This document shows positions 44,384 through 53,715 of a stretch of DNA of 64,000 nt, piece by piece. The notes below the pieces were generated by a model, which saw only the letters and a list, made by a program, of their open reading frames with translations, had not been told where the DNA came from and searched no databases. How positions within the stretch are numbered: position 1 is the stretch's first letter; each line of letters begins with the position of its first letter. The stretch is from Microlunatus kandeliicorticis (GTDB taxonomy: Bacteria; Actinomycetota; Actinomycetes; Propionibacteriales; Propionibacteriaceae), in contig NZ_JACGWT010000006.1 of NCBI RefSeq assembly GCF_014137855.1, forward strand, positions 62,001 through 126,000, in the 5' to 3' direction. Made by a program: the position numbers and the translations under genes.

Positions 44384-45436
44384 GTGACCGCGACTACCCG
44401 GGCCAAGGTGACGATCAAGACCCTCGCCCACGAGCTGGGCGTCTCCCCCGCGACCGTCTCGAACGCCTACAACAAGCCCGACCAGCTCTCCGAGGAGCTG
44501 CGGATCCGGATCCTGGCCAAGGCCGAGGAGCTCGGGTACGGCGGCCCCAGTGCGGCGGGCCGGTCGCTCCGCAGCGGCAAGGCCAACGCGTTCGGGGTGA
44601 TGTTCGTCGGCCGGCTCTCCTACGCCTTCTCCGACCCGTTCGCCGCGGTGTTCCTCGGTGGGCTGGCCGGTGCGGTCGAGGAGACCGGGATCTCGATCGC
44701 CCTGCTGCCGGTGCTCGGCACCGCCGACGACCCGGACATCACCAGCGTCCGGCAGGCCAACATCGACGGCCTGGTGACGATGTGCGTCGAGCTCGACCAC
44801 CCGGCCGTCCAGCTCACCCGCGCCCGCGGGCTGCCGGTGGTCAGCACCGACGTGACCGACGAGCCGGACGCCTGGTGGGCGGCGATCGACGACGAGCAGG
44901 CCGGCGCCGACCTCGGCGCGCACCTGGCCGGCCTCGGCCACCGCGAGATCGCCGTCGTCGTCGACACCCATCGTCCGGTCAGCACCTCGGCTCGGCTGAT
45001 CGCGCCCGCGGAGGTGCTCGAGACCGACGCCCGCGCACGGCTCGCCGGGCTGCAGCGCGCGATGCCCGGCGCCCGGATCGACGTGATCGCCGCCGGCCAC
45101 AACGCCGTCGAGTCCGGCCGGGTGGCCGGCGGGTTCGCCCTCGACGGCCTCCCGAGCCGGCCGACCGCCGTGGTCTGCCTCAGCGACGTGCTGGCCCTCG
45201 GCGTGCTCGACACCCTCCGCGCCCGCGGGCTGCGCGCCCCCGACGACCTGTCGGTCTGCGGTTTCGACGACGTGCCGGCCGCGGCCGAGGCCGGTCTGAC
45301 CACGATCCACCAGCCGATCGAGGAGAAGGGCCGTCAGGTCGGGCTGCTGCTGCTCGACCTCGACTCGCCGCAGCGCCAGGTGCTGCTGCCGCACGAGCTG
45401 GTCGTCCGGGCCAGCAGCGGGTCCGCCCCGCGCTGA
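44384..45436 (+). CDS. LacI/GalR-family transcriptional regulator
   Basis: The 350-residue regulator begins with the LacI helix-turn-helix [44 protein letters not shown] and the hinge. The periplasmic-binding-like domain follows, with GVMFVGRLSYAFSDPFAAVFLGGLAGAVEE, AAIDDEQAGADLGAHLAGLGHREIAVV and AVVCLSDVLALGVLDTLRARGLRAPDDLSVCGFDDVPAA. I chose the GTG at 44384, which has GAGAGGAGG upstream, instead of an ATG-like start 23 codons earlier. The binding pocket presumably accepts a sugar. No sugar operon is directly adjacent; the sugar importer at 49.3 kb is a possible target. Confidence 0.9.
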   Translation: MTATTRAKVTIKTLAHELGVSPATVSNAYNKPDQLSEELRIRILAKAEELGYGGPSAAGRSLRSGKANAFGVMFVGRLSYAFSDPFAAVFLGGLAGAVEETGISIALLPVLGTADDPDITSVRQANIDGLVTMCVELDHPAVQLTRARGLPVVSTDVTDEPDAWWAAIDDEQAGADLGAHLAGLGHREIAVVVDTHRPVSTSARLIAPAEVLETDARARLAGLQRAMPGARIDVIAAGHNAVESGRVAGGFALDGLPSRPTAVVCLSDVLALGVLDTLRARGLRAPDDLSVCGFDDVPAAAEAGLTTIHQPIEEKGRQVGLLLLDLDSPQRQVLLPHELVVRASSGSAPR

Positions 45437-45465
45437 GCTCCGGCCCGCCACCGGTCCCGCTCAGC
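45432..45465. terminator. Bidirectional hairpin built from two opposed stop codons
   Basis: GCTGAGC (45432-45438, LacI-family stop) is perfectly complementary to GCTCAGC (45459-45465, containing the stop of the Lon-N gene on the minus strand). Seven-base stem with a 20-base GC-rich loop. Confidence 0.4.
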
Positions 45466-46096
45466 CCTCGGGCGGCTCGGGCGGCTCGGCCGCGGCGATC
45501 CGCAACAGCTCGACGCCGGCGGTGGCCTGCTCGGCGACCTCCTCGCAGAGCGCCCGCAGGTTGTCGGCGCGGAGCAGCCGGTAGGCGTCCAGCGGGCCGG
45601 CCGGGATGATCCCGGCGAGCTGCCAGCACCGCGACCGCGGGTCGTCGTCGAGCTCGATGTCGGCCGGGTAGCCGAGGTCGGTGAACTCGCTCGCCTCGGC
45701 CAGGCAGCGCCGCACCGTGCGTTCGGTGGTCTCGAGCACCGGCCGCCAGGCGTCGTCCCAGCCGAGCGGCTCGAGCCGGCGGACCCGCGCCTTCGGGTAC
45801 GGGACCTCCTCCAGCCACTCCTCGACGACGATCCGGTCCTGGCCGACGGCGAGCATCTCGAGCGAGTCCGGGCCGGGTTGCAGGGTCTGGATCCGGGCGA
45901 CCGTCCCGTGGTCGAAGCGGTGGTCGCCGCCGCCGACCTCGAAACCGCGCTCGATCAGCACCACGCCGAACTCGGTCTCCTGCCGGTCGAGCATCTCGAG
46001 CATCATCTGCAGGTAGCGGGGTTCGAACACCCGCAGGCCGAGCGGCATGGTCGGGTAGAGCACCGATCCGAGCGGGAACATCGGCAGCACGGTCAC
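45461..46096 (-). CDS. Stand-alone Lon N-terminal (LON substrate-binding) domain protein
   Basis: A 211-residue protein with only the Lon N-domain: LPMFPLGSVLYPTMPLGLRVFEPRYLQMMLEMLDRQETEFGVVLIERGFEVGGGDHRFDHGTVARIQTLQPGPDSLEMLAVGQDRI. It has no ATPase or protease part, as in many actinobacterial LON-domain proteins of this size. It may bind substrates or adapters, but function is not known. GTG start. Confidence 0.88.
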   Translation of the reverse strand: MTVLPMFPLGSVLYPTMPLGLRVFEPRYLQMMLEMLDRQETEFGVVLIERGFEVGGGDHRFDHGTVARIQTLQPGPDSLEMLAVGQDRIVVEEWLEEVPYPKARVRRLEPLGWDDAWRPVLETTERTVRRCLAEASEFTDLGYPADIELDDDPRSRCWQLAGIIPAGPLDAYRLLRADNLRALCEEVAEQATAGVELLRIAAAEPPEPPEG

Positions 46097-46208
46097 GGGG
46101 TCAACTCAAGCAGCCCGGCGGTCGGTCGCGCACGCCGCGGTCGGCGCGGGCGAGACGTCGGCGGTGTGTCGGGACGGGCCGACGGACTCGCGTCCGTAGG
46201 CTCGGTCG

Positions 46209-47105
46209 GTGAGCGATCCGCGCGGCCGACAGGGTTCGATCGACCGGTACGGCAGCGACGTGCTGGCGGCCGGCTGGCAGCGCGACGGCAGCCATGCGCT
46301 CCGCAAGCAGAGCGTCGACGAGCCGCTGGCCGTGGGGCTCGTGGTCGAGGACGCGACCAGCGGGTTCTGCGGTGCGGTGGTCCGCTGGGAGAACGGCGTG
46401 GTGCTGCTCGAGGACCGGCACGGCAAGCGGCGGGGGTTCGGCATCGGGCCCGGTTTCCTGCTCGACGGCCGCCCGGTCCGGCTGGTGCACCCCCACCGCG
46501 TCCCGGACCGGCTCAAGCCGCCCGCGCGCGACGCCTCCGGCTCGGTGGCCGCACCGACCGGCCGAGCCCGGACCGCACTGCCGAGCCGGATCTACGTCGA
46601 GGGCCGTCACGACGCCGAGCTGGTGGAGAAGATCTGGGGCAACGACCTGCGCCACGTCGGTGTGGTGGTCGAGTACCTCGGCGGCGTCGACGACCTGCCC
46701 GCGGTGGTCGAGGAGTTCGCCCCCGAGCGCGGGCGCCGGCTCGGCGTGCTGGTCGACCACCTGGTGCCGGGCAGCAAGGAGTCGCGGATCGTCGACCGGC
46801 TCGCCGGGAGCCGGTGGTCGGAGTTCGTGCTGGTCACCGGGCACCCGTTCATCGACATCTGGGAGGCGGTCCGGCCGGCCGCGGTGGGGATCCCCGCCTG
46901 GCCGCAGGTCCCCAAGGGCACCGACTGGAAGCACGGCGTCTGCGCGGCCCTCGGCTGGCCGCACGCCGACCAGGCCGACATCGCCCGCGCCTGGCAGCAC
47001 GTCCTGGGCCGGGTGAACCGCTGGACCGACCTCGAACGGCCGCTGCTCACCCAGGTGGAGACGCTGATCGACTTCGTCACCCAGGACCACCCGGTCGGCG
47101 ACTGA
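46209..47105 (+). CDS. DUF3097-family protein
   Basis: A 298-residue actinobacterial protein: SIDRYGSDVLAAGWQRDGSHALRKQSVDEPLAVGLVVEDATSGFCGAVVRWENGVVLLEDRHGKRRGF at the N-terminus and RIYVEGRHDAELVEKIWGNDLRHVGVVVEYLGGVDDL...VLVDHLVPGSKESRIVDRL...TGHPFIDIWEAVRP in the middle. The latter has a loosely toprim-like order (Glu in VEGRHDAEL, later acidic residues), so a nucleic-acid role is possible but unproven. It lies next to hemW, as in other actinobacteria. TAGGCT (46197-46202) ends six bases before the GTG. Confidence 0.8.
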   Translation: MSDPRGRQGSIDRYGSDVLAAGWQRDGSHALRKQSVDEPLAVGLVVEDATSGFCGAVVRWENGVVLLEDRHGKRRGFGIGPGFLLDGRPVRLVHPHRVPDRLKPPARDASGSVAAPTGRARTALPSRIYVEGRHDAELVEKIWGNDLRHVGVVVEYLGGVDDLPAVVEEFAPERGRRLGVLVDHLVPGSKESRIVDRLAGSRWSEFVLVTGHPFIDIWEAVRPAAVGIPAWPQVPKGTDWKHGVCAALGWPHADQADIARAWQHVLGRVNRWTDLERPLLTQVETLIDFVTQDHPVGD

Positions 47106-47122
47106 GCGCGGCGCCTCAGTCG
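47099..47122. terminator. Bidirectional hairpin built from two opposed stop codons
   Basis: CGACTGAG (47099-47106) is perfectly complementary to CTCAGTCG (47115-47122), with an eight-base GC loop. The arms contain the stop codons of DUF3097 (plus strand) and hemW (minus strand). This is the most compact example of the pattern in the window. Confidence 0.6.
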
Positions 47123-48333
47123 AGCAGGTCGCGGATCACGCCGTCGGCCAGCAGCCGGCCCGGCGCGGTGAGCACCAACCGGTCCGCGGTCTCGGTCAGC
47201 AGCCCGCGGGCGACGAAGTCCGGGACGCGGGCGGACTCGCGCGCCGTCAGCACACCGCGGTCCAGGCCGTCGGCCAGCCGCAGCTCGAGCAGCACCCGCT
47301 CGACCCGCCGGTCGTCGGCGCTGAGCTGTTCGCGGGCCTGGGCGGGCGAGGTCCCTCCGCCGAGCCGGGTCGCGTAGCTGCGCGGGTGCTTGACGTTCCA
47401 CCAGCGCACCCCGCCGACGTGGCTGTGCGCCCCCGGTCCGATGCCCCACCAGTCACCGCCGGTCCAGTAGAGGAGGTTGTGCCGGCAGCGCGCGGACGGG
47501 TCGGTGGCCCAGTTGCTGATCTCGTAGTTGGCGTAGCCGGCCTCCGTGAGCACCTGCTCGGCCAGCTCGTACTTGTCGGCCAGGTCGTCGTCGTCGGGCA
47601 TCGGCAGCTCGCCGCGGCGGATCCGGGTGTGCAGCCGGGTGCCGGGCTCGACGATCAAGGCGTACGCGCTGACGTGGTCGGGGCCGGCGGCCACCGCCGC
47701 CTCCAGGCTGCGGCGCCAGTCGTCGAGCGACTCCCCCGGGGTGCCGAAGATCAGGTCGAGGCTGGTGTGCGCGAAGCCCGCCGCCCGGGCCTGCGCCACC
47801 ACCTCGGCCGCCCGGCCGGGCGTGTGCACCCGGTCGAGGGTGGCCAGCACTTCGGGCACCGCCGACTGCATGCCGAACGAGATCCGGGTGAACCCACCCG
47901 CCCGCAGCGTCTCGAGCCCCTCGGGTCCCACCGATTCCGGGTTGGACTCCGTGGTCAGCTCGGCGTCCGACGCGAACCCGAACCGCTCGCGCACCCCGGC
48001 CACGAACCGCACCAGGTCGCCGGCCGGCAGCAGGGTCGGCGTGCCGCCACCCACGAAGAGGGTCGACACCGCGGGCGCCCGGTCGCCGAGCACCCGATCG
48101 GCGAGCGCCAGCTCGGTCAGGGCGGCGTCGACGTAGTCGTCGCGGTTCGCACCGGGCTCGGTGCCGAGCTCGGCGGCGGTGTAGGTGTTGAAGTCGCAGT
48201 ACCCGCACCGGGTGCGGCAGTAGGGCACGTGCAGGTAGATCCCGAAGGGCCGGGCGCCGAGCTCGGCGAGCGCGTCGTCCGGCAGCGACCCGTCGGCCGG
48301 AGCCGGATCGCCCGGGGGCAGCGTCGACGGCAT
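47116..48333 (-). CDS. hemW: HemW-like radical SAM protein (putative heme chaperone)
   Basis: The 405-residue protein has the radical SAM cluster motif YCRTRCGYCDFNTY (Cys 39, 43, 46), then FVGGGTPTLLPAGDL, TTESNPES, GFTRISFGMQSAVPEVL and HTSLDLIFGTPGESLDDWRRSLE. The spacing is that of HemW, and it lacks the extra Cys of the true coproporphyrinogen oxidase HemN. HemW delivers heme in other bacteria. The start overlaps the end of the upstream oxidoreductase gene (TGATG), indicating coupling. Confidence 0.92.
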   Translation of the reverse strand: MPSTLPPGDPAPADGSLPDDALAELGARPFGIYLHVPYCRTRCGYCDFNTYTAAELGTEPGANRDDYVDAALTELALADRVLGDRAPAVSTLFVGGGTPTLLPAGDLVRFVAGVRERFGFASDAELTTESNPESVGPEGLETLRAGGFTRISFGMQSAVPEVLATLDRVHTPGRAAEVVAQARAAGFAHTSLDLIFGTPGESLDDWRRSLEAAVAAGPDHVSAYALIVEPGTRLHTRIRRGELPMPDDDDLADKYELAEQVLTEAGYANYEISNWATDPSARCRHNLLYWTGGDWWGIGPGAHSHVGGVRWWNVKHPRSYATRLGGGTSPAQAREQLSADDRRVERVLLELRLADGLDRGVLTARESARVPDFVARGLLTETADRLVLTAPGRLLADGVIRDLLD

Positions 48334-49238
48334 CAGGGCAGCAGCACGACCTTGCCGCGGACGTGACCCTCGGCGACCAGCGCGAACGCGTCGGAGGCCT
48401 GCACCAGCGGGTACTCCTTCTCGATCGGGATGGTCAGCCGGTCGGCCAGCGCGGCCACCGCGGCCAGCGAGGTCGCAGCGTCGGTGACCCCGTCCCCGCC
48501 ACCGGTCACCCGGGCCCCGTGGGCCGGGGCGTCGAAGTTGGCGATGCTGACCACCTGCTCCGGGCGCGGGGCCAGCGACACCAGCACCTCGGCGGGGGTC
48601 TTGCCGACCACGTCGAAGACCGCGGTCACCTCGCCGAGACCCTGCTCGGCGCGCACGGCGGCCACCCGGTCGGCCAGCCCGTCGCCGTAGCGGACCGGGA
48701 TCGCGCCGAGCGAGCGGAGGTAGTCGTGGTTGCGGTCGCTGCCGGTGGCGATCACGGTGGCGCCGCGGGCGACGGCGAGCTGCACCGCGAAGGTGCCCAC
48801 CCCTCCGGCCCCGCCGTCGACGAGCACCACGTCACCCGCCGAGACCCCGAGCAGCGAGAGCCCGCGGTCGGCCGTCTCGCCGGCCACGCCGGCGGCCGCC
48901 GCCTCGGCCCAGCTCCACACCGCGGGCTTGCGGGCCGCGGCGGTGAGCACCGCCCGGACCGCGTGGGTCTGCTGACCGAGTCCGAACACCTCGTCGCCGG
49001 CCGCCAGGTGGTCGACCCCCTCGCCGACCGCGAGCACGACACCGGCCGCGTCGTAGCCGGTGCCCGCGGGCAGCTCGACCTCCCCGAAGCTGCCGGCCAC
49101 CCGCTTGACGTCGGCCGGGTTGACGCTGGCCGCCCGCACCTCGATCAGCACCTGGCCCGCGCCGGCCTGCGGCTCGGGCCGGTCGCCGAGATGGAGGACG
49201 TCGGGATCCCCGGTCTCCTCGAACACCACAGCCTGCAC
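48333..49238 (-). CDS. Quinone oxidoreductase-like NADP-dependent enzyme (MDR superfamily)
   Basis: The 301-residue protein begins MQAVVFEETGDPDVLHLGDRPEPQAGAGQVLIEVRAASVNPADVKR and has VLVDGGAGGVGTFAVQLAVARGATVIATGSDRNHDYLRSLGA, the NADPH-binding Rossmann motif of zinc-free medium-chain reductases. Catalytic zinc ligands are absent. It likely reduces quinones or enones with NADPH. AGGAG precedes the GTG start, and its stop overlaps the hemW start. Confidence 0.88.
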   Translation of the reverse strand: MQAVVFEETGDPDVLHLGDRPEPQAGAGQVLIEVRAASVNPADVKRVAGSFGEVELPAGTGYDAAGVVLAVGEGVDHLAAGDEVFGLGQQTHAVRAVLTAAARKPAVWSWAEAAAAGVAGETADRGLSLLGVSAGDVVLVDGGAGGVGTFAVQLAVARGATVIATGSDRNHDYLRSLGAIPVRYGDGLADRVAAVRAEQGLGEVTAVFDVVGKTPAEVLVSLAPRPEQVVSIANFDAPAHGARVTGGGDGVTDAATSLAAVAALADRLTIPIEKEYPLVQASDAFALVAEGHVRGKVVLLP

Positions 49239-49291
49239 GTCCGCACTCCTTTCGTCGGGGCCACCTCACGGACAGTCCGTAGGCCCTGAAC

Positions 49292-49297
49292 TACGCT
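49292..49297 (+). promoter_or_regulatory. -10 box of the sugar importer operon (leaderless)
   Basis: TACGCT is followed by seven bases without a ribosome binding site and then the ATG at 49305, so transcription probably begins at the start codon. Confidence 0.5.
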
Positions 49298-49304
49298 CCG
49301 AAAC

Positions 49305-50597
49305 ATGTCTATTCCCGGACCGGTCCCCCGGCGCCGTTTCCTCGCCCTCGGTGGCGGCCTGGCCGCCGCCGCCGCGCTGACCGCCTGCGGCTCCAACACC
49401 GGCCGTCCGTCGTCGGGCGGCGCGAGCGGCGGGTCGTCCGGCGGCGGCCCGACGCTGACCCAGTGGTACCACCAGTACGGCGAGGACGGCGTCGAGGACG
49501 CCGTCAAGCGGTACGCGGCGGCCTACGACAAGGCGAAGATCGAGGTCGTCTGGAACGTCGGCGACTACGAGAAGGCGGTCGGCGCCGCGCTGCTCACGCA
49601 GAAGAAGCCGGACGTCTTCGAGTACGGCAACGGGCCCACCCTCGACATGATCAGCGCCAACCAGGTGCTGGACCTGACCGAGCAGATCAGCTCGGCCAAG
49701 GACGACTTCCCGGCCTCGGTGCTCGCGCCGATGACCTGGAAGGACAAGGTCTGGGCGGTCCCGCAGACCATCGACATGCAGATGCTCTACTACCGCAAGT
49801 CGATGCTGTCCAAGGCCGGCCAGCAGCCGCCGCAGACCTTCGACGAGCTGATCAGCGTGGCCAAGGCGGTCGCCACCAAGAGCGTCGGCGGGTTCTTCGC
49901 CGGCAACGACTCCGGCTTCGGGGTGCTGGCCAACCTGATGATCTGGTCGGCGGGCGCCGAGCAGATCAACAGCAGCAACGACGGCCCGGGCTTCGTCACC
50001 TCCGCGGTCGCAGCCGGGCTCGAGCAGTACCGGGCGCTCAAGGAGTCCGGCGGACTGCTCGGCAGCGCCTCGGGCGACTGGTCGGCACCGGACCCCTTCG
50101 TCAACGGCGAGTGCGCGATGATGTGGAACGGCCTGTGGAACATGCCGATCTTCACCAGCGAGCTCAAGGACGACTTCGGCGTCATCCCGTTCCCCAAGAT
50201 CGGCAGCGGCGGCCGGCAGGCGGTCCCAATCGGCGCGTTCGCCTCCTGCGTGACCGCCCAGGGCACCAACCCGGACGCGGCCAAGGAGTTCGTCCGCTGG
50301 CTCTGGGTGGACAACACCGCCGACCAGCTCGACTTCTCCACCAAGTACGGCTTCCACATCCCGGCGCGCAAGAGCCTGGTGGCCAAGGCGACCAACCTGA
50401 CCCAGGGCCCGGCCAAGGACGCGGTGAGCTTCGTGGAGCCGCTCGGCCACGGCCCGAGCCAGCTCTGGACACCGGCCACCAGCGACGCCTTCCTGGCCGC
50501 GTTCAGCAACGTCGTGCTCAAGGGCGCGGACGCGCAGAAGCAGCTCGCCTCGGCCGGTGAGACCTGCACCAAGGAGATCAAGAGGCTGACCAGCTGA
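49305..50597 (+). CDS. Sugar ABC transporter substrate-binding lipoprotein
   Basis: The 430-residue precursor starts MSIPGPVPRRRFLALGGGLAAAAALTACGS, with a twin-arginine stretch (9-12) and a lipobox Cys at 28. The mature part is a family-1 (carbohydrate) binding protein, with TLTQWYHQYGEDGVEDAVKRYAAAYDKAKIEVVWNVGDYEKAVGAALLTQKKPDVFEYG, LYYRKSMLSKAGQQPPQTFDELISVAKAV and GGRQAVPIGAFASCVTAQGTNPDAAKEFVRWLW. Two permease genes follow with TGATG coupling to the first. No ATPase gene is nearby. Confidence 0.9.
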   Translation: MSIPGPVPRRRFLALGGGLAAAAALTACGSNTGRPSSGGASGGSSGGGPTLTQWYHQYGEDGVEDAVKRYAAAYDKAKIEVVWNVGDYEKAVGAALLTQKKPDVFEYGNGPTLDMISANQVLDLTEQISSAKDDFPASVLAPMTWKDKVWAVPQTIDMQMLYYRKSMLSKAGQQPPQTFDELISVAKAVATKSVGGFFAGNDSGFGVLANLMIWSAGAEQINSSNDGPGFVTSAVAAGLEQYRALKESGGLLGSASGDWSAPDPFVNGECAMMWNGLWNMPIFTSELKDDFGVIPFPKIGSGGRQAVPIGAFASCVTAQGTNPDAAKEFVRWLWVDNTADQLDFSTKYGFHIPARKSLVAKATNLTQGPAKDAVSFVEPLGHGPSQLWTPATSDAFLAAFSNVVLKGADAQKQLASAGETCTKEIKRLTS

Positions 50598-51556
50598 TGA
50601 GCGCGGCCGTGGTGCCGCGTCCGGACGTGGTCGAGAACCGACCCGGGGTCCGGGCGCGGCGCCGGCACCGGGCGCTGTGGTTCTGGATCTTCACCGGGCC
50701 GTTCTTCGCCGGGCTGATGATCTTCATCTACATCCCGATCGTCTGGAGCATCTACCTCAGCTTCTTCGACGCCCGGAACACGGTCACCCCGACGAAGTTC
50801 GTCGGCCTGGCCAACTACACCTACCTGCTCACCGACCCCACGTTCCTGCGCAGCCTGGGGACGTTCGTGGTGTTCGCGGCCTTCATCATCCCGGTCACCT
50901 GGGCCAGCTCGCTCGGGCTGGCGCTGCTGCTCAACCGGGTGCGGGTGGCCAAGGCCTTCTTCCGGTCGGTCTTCTTCCTCCCCACCGCCTGCTCCTACGT
51001 GATCGCGGCGATGATCTGGCGGCTGTCGATCTTCAACGGCGCCCGGTTCGGCCTGATCAACATCGCGATCCGCGCCCTCGGCGGCGACGACGTCAACTGG
51101 CTGGGCGGGGACGGCTACTGGTACTGGGTGGCGCTGGTCAGCCTGCGGCTGTGGCTGCAGGTCGGGTTCTACATGATCTTGTTCGTGGCCGGGCTGCAGC
51201 GGATCCCGGCCGACACCTACGAGGCCGCGGCGCTCGACGGTGCCACCGGCTTCCGGGTGTTCCGGTTCATCACCCTGCCGCAGCTGCGCTCGACCTCGGC
51301 CGCGGTGCTGCTGCTGGTGCTGATCGCGGCGTTCCAGGCGTTCGACGAGTTTTACAACAGCCTGATCACCGTCGGTGGCTACCCGCCGTACGCCAAGCCG
51401 CCGCTGGTCTACCTCTACCTGATCTCGCTCGGCGGGAACAGCCAGGACCTCGGGCTGGGCAGCGCGGGGACGATCATCCTGACGATCATCATCGCCTTCG
51501 TCGGGCTGCTGCAACTGCGGTTCTTCGGGCTCGGACGCAAGGAGGACCGGGCATGA
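50597..51556 (+). CDS. Sugar ABC transporter permease (MalF/UgpA type)
   Basis: The 319-residue protein has six membrane spans, starting WFWIFTGPFFAGLMIFIYIPIVWSIYLSFFDARN. The coupling loop is AGLQRIPADTYEAAALDGATGFRVFRFITLPQLRSTSAAVLLL (EAA motif). It overlaps the binding-protein stop by one base (TGATG) and is followed after 13 bases by the second permease. Confidence 0.9.
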   Translation: MSAAVVPRPDVVENRPGVRARRRHRALWFWIFTGPFFAGLMIFIYIPIVWSIYLSFFDARNTVTPTKFVGLANYTYLLTDPTFLRSLGTFVVFAAFIIPVTWASSLGLALLLNRVRVAKAFFRSVFFLPTACSYVIAAMIWRLSIFNGARFGLINIAIRALGGDDVNWLGGDGYWYWVALVSLRLWLQVGFYMILFVAGLQRIPADTYEAAALDGATGFRVFRFITLPQLRSTSAAVLLLVLIAAFQAFDEFYNSLITVGGYPPYAKPPLVYLYLISLGGNSQDLGLGSAGTIILTIIIAFVGLLQLRFFGLGRKEDRA

Positions 51557-51569
51557 GGGGGCTGACCTC

Positions 51570-52397
51570 GTGAGGGAACGCACCGCGACGATGGCGCTGC
51601 GCTATCTGGTCCTGATCCTGCTGGCCATCGTCTTCCTGATCCCGTTCTACGTGCTGCTGCGCAACGCGTTCTCCACCCAGCAGAACATCGCGGCGGCCAC
51701 CTGGCACTGGCTGCCCGACAACGTCGGGCTCTCCGGGCTGACCGACCTGTTCGGCAACAGCAACGTGCCGATCGCCCGGTCGCTGCTCAACTCGGTGGTG
51801 GTCAGCGTGGTGCAGACGGTGGCCACGGTGATCATCTCGGCCCTGGCCGGTTACGGCCTGGCCCGGATCGACCACAAGGCCGCACGGCTGGTGCTGGTGA
51901 TGACCGTGCTCACCCTGATGGTGCCCGCCGCGGTGACGTTCATCCCGAGCTTCGTGATGGTCTCGAGCCTCGGCTGGATCTCCTCGCTGAGAGGTCTGAT
52001 CGTGCCCGGGCTGTTCAGCGCGTTCGCCACCTTCCTGTTTCGGCAGTTCTTCCTCGGCTTCCCGCACGAGCTCGAGGAGTCCGCGCAGATCGACGGCGCC
52101 GGCTACTGGCGGACGTTCTGGCGGGTGGTGATGCCGAACACCTTCGGCATCTGCGCCGCGGTGGGGACCATCGTGTTCATCGGCAGCTGGAACGCGTTCC
52201 TCTGGCCGCTGCTGATCGGTCAGGACGACGCCCACCGGACCATCCAGGTGGCGCTCAGCCAGTTCCTCACCTCGCAGCGGATCCTCTATCCGCAGCTGTT
52301 CCTGGGCTCGTTGGTCTCGATGATCCCGGTGCTGCTGGTGTTCGTCTTCCTCCAGCGCTACCTGGTGCAGGGGGTCGAGCGGTCGGGCATCGACTAG
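51570..52397 (+). CDS. Sugar ABC transporter permease (MalG/UgpE type)
   Basis: The 275-residue protein begins ALRYLVLILLAIVFLIPFYVLLRNAFSTQ and has the EAA loop PHELEESAQIDGAGYWRTFWRVVMPNTFGI. With the previous two genes it completes a binding protein and permease pair. A shared ATPase (MsiK-like in streptomycetes) would have to energise it from another locus. GTG start. Confidence 0.9.
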   Translation: MRERTATMALRYLVLILLAIVFLIPFYVLLRNAFSTQQNIAAATWHWLPDNVGLSGLTDLFGNSNVPIARSLLNSVVVSVVQTVATVIISALAGYGLARIDHKAARLVLVMTVLTLMVPAAVTFIPSFVMVSSLGWISSLRGLIVPGLFSAFATFLFRQFFLGFPHELEESAQIDGAGYWRTFWRVVMPNTFGICAAVGTIVFIGSWNAFLWPLLIGQDDAHRTIQVALSQFLTSQRILYPQLFLGSLVSMIPVLLVFVFLQRYLVQGVERSGID

Positions 52398-52471
52398 GGC
52401 GCACACTGGATGCATCGGCGGGATAGGCAATCCGCCGGTCCGTCGTGCCCGACCCGAGGAGGCTCACCCCC

Positions 52472-53701
52472 GTGACCAGCGCCGAGATCAGCACCGAGCT
52501 GCCGCAGCTGCCGTTCGACCAGCCGAACGCGCTCGAGGTCGCCCCGGAGTGGGGGCTGCTGCGGGCGCAGGCACCGCTCGTCGACGTCCGGACGCCGGTG
52601 GGCGACCGGGTCTGGCTGGTCACCCGCTACGAGGCCGCCCGCGAGATCTGGTCGGACCCCCGCTTCGGCCGCAGCCACCCCGAGCCCGAGCGTGCGGCCC
52701 GGCTGTCCGAGGCCGCGGTGATGGGCGGCGCCGCGGACAACTACGCCACCGAGCAGGCCGACCACACCCGGATGCGGAAGCTGCTGGTGCCGGCTTTCTC
52801 GGCCAAGCGGATGCGTGCGCTCGAGGCGCGGGTGCAGGAACTGGTCGACGGCTGTGTCGACGACCTGGTCGCCGCGCGGGAACGCGCTCTGAGCGACGGG
52901 GACGGCACCGTCGACCTGCACGCCCGGCTGTCGTTCCCGCTGCCGGTGCTGGTGATCTGCGAGCTGCTCGGCGTGCCCTTCGCCGACCGGGCGCACTTCA
53001 GCGAGCTGTCGGACCGGATGAGCCGGCTCGACGGGGGCGACGACGCCCAGGCGGCCCGGGCCGAGTTCGTCGCCTACGTCGGCGGGCTGGCCGAGCAGAA
53101 GCGCCGGGACCCGCAGCCGGACGTGATCAGCGACCTGGTGGCCGCGCAGCAGGCCGACCCGCGCTTCGACGACCTCGCGGTGGCCAAGCTGGCCACCGGG
53201 CTGCTGTTCGCCGGGCACGAGACCACCGTGACCCGGATCGACTACGGGATGGTGCTGCTGCTGACCCGGCCCGAGGCGTACCGGCGGCTGGCCGAGGAGC
53301 CGGGCAGCGTCGACGGCACGGTCGAGGAGATCCTCCGGCTCGCCGCGCCGGGCGGGCTCGGCGTGCTCCGGTACGCCCACGAGGACGTCCGGCTCGGGGA
53401 GCAGCGGATCGCCCGCGGCGACGCGGTGGTGCTCAGCCCGACCGCCCCGAACCGCGACCCGGCGGTCTTCGAGCGGCCCGGGGAGTTCGACCCGACCCGC
53501 TCACCCAACCCGCACCTCGGCTTCGGCCACGGCGCACACTTCTGCATCGGCGCGAGCCTGGCCCGGACCGAGCTGCGGACCACCGTCGCCACCCTCGCCC
53601 GGCGGCTGCCCGACCTGCGGCTCGCCGTGCCGGTCGACGCGCTCGAGCTGCGCAGCAGCCAGTTGACCGGCGGGCTGGTGGCCCTCCCGGTGCGCTGGTG
53701 A
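52472..53701 (+). CDS. Cytochrome P450
   Basis: The 409-residue haem monooxygenase has the I-helix oxygen-binding motif AGHETT (247-252), the ExxR motif EEILRL (285-290) and the haem-ligand loop FGHGAHFCIG with Cys near 358. Length and the N-terminus PQLPFDQPNALEVAPEWGLLRAQAPLVDVRTPVGDRVWLVTRYEAAREIW are typical of soluble actinomycete P450s such as CYP105/CYP107-like enzymes. I chose the GTG at 52472, with GGAGG upstream. No ferredoxin or biosynthetic gene is adjacent, so the substrate is open. Confidence 0.92.
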   Translation: MTSAEISTELPQLPFDQPNALEVAPEWGLLRAQAPLVDVRTPVGDRVWLVTRYEAAREIWSDPRFGRSHPEPERAARLSEAAVMGGAADNYATEQADHTRMRKLLVPAFSAKRMRALEARVQELVDGCVDDLVAARERALSDGDGTVDLHARLSFPLPVLVICELLGVPFADRAHFSELSDRMSRLDGGDDAQAARAEFVAYVGGLAEQKRRDPQPDVISDLVAAQQADPRFDDLAVAKLATGLLFAGHETTVTRIDYGMVLLLTRPEAYRRLAEEPGSVDGTVEEILRLAAPGGLGVLRYAHEDVRLGEQRIARGDAVVLSPTAPNRDPAVFERPGEFDPTRSPNPHLGFGHGAHFCIGASLARTELRTTVATLARRLPDLRLAVPVDALELRSSQLTGGLVALPVRW

Positions 53702-53715
53702 GCTGATCGGGCTCA
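53699..53715. terminator. Short inverted repeat across convergent stop codons
   Basis: TGAGC (53699-53703, P450 stop) pairs with GCTCA (53711-53715, stop of the gene on the minus strand), with a seven-base loop. Five pairs only, of which three follow automatically from the two stops. Confidence 0.25.
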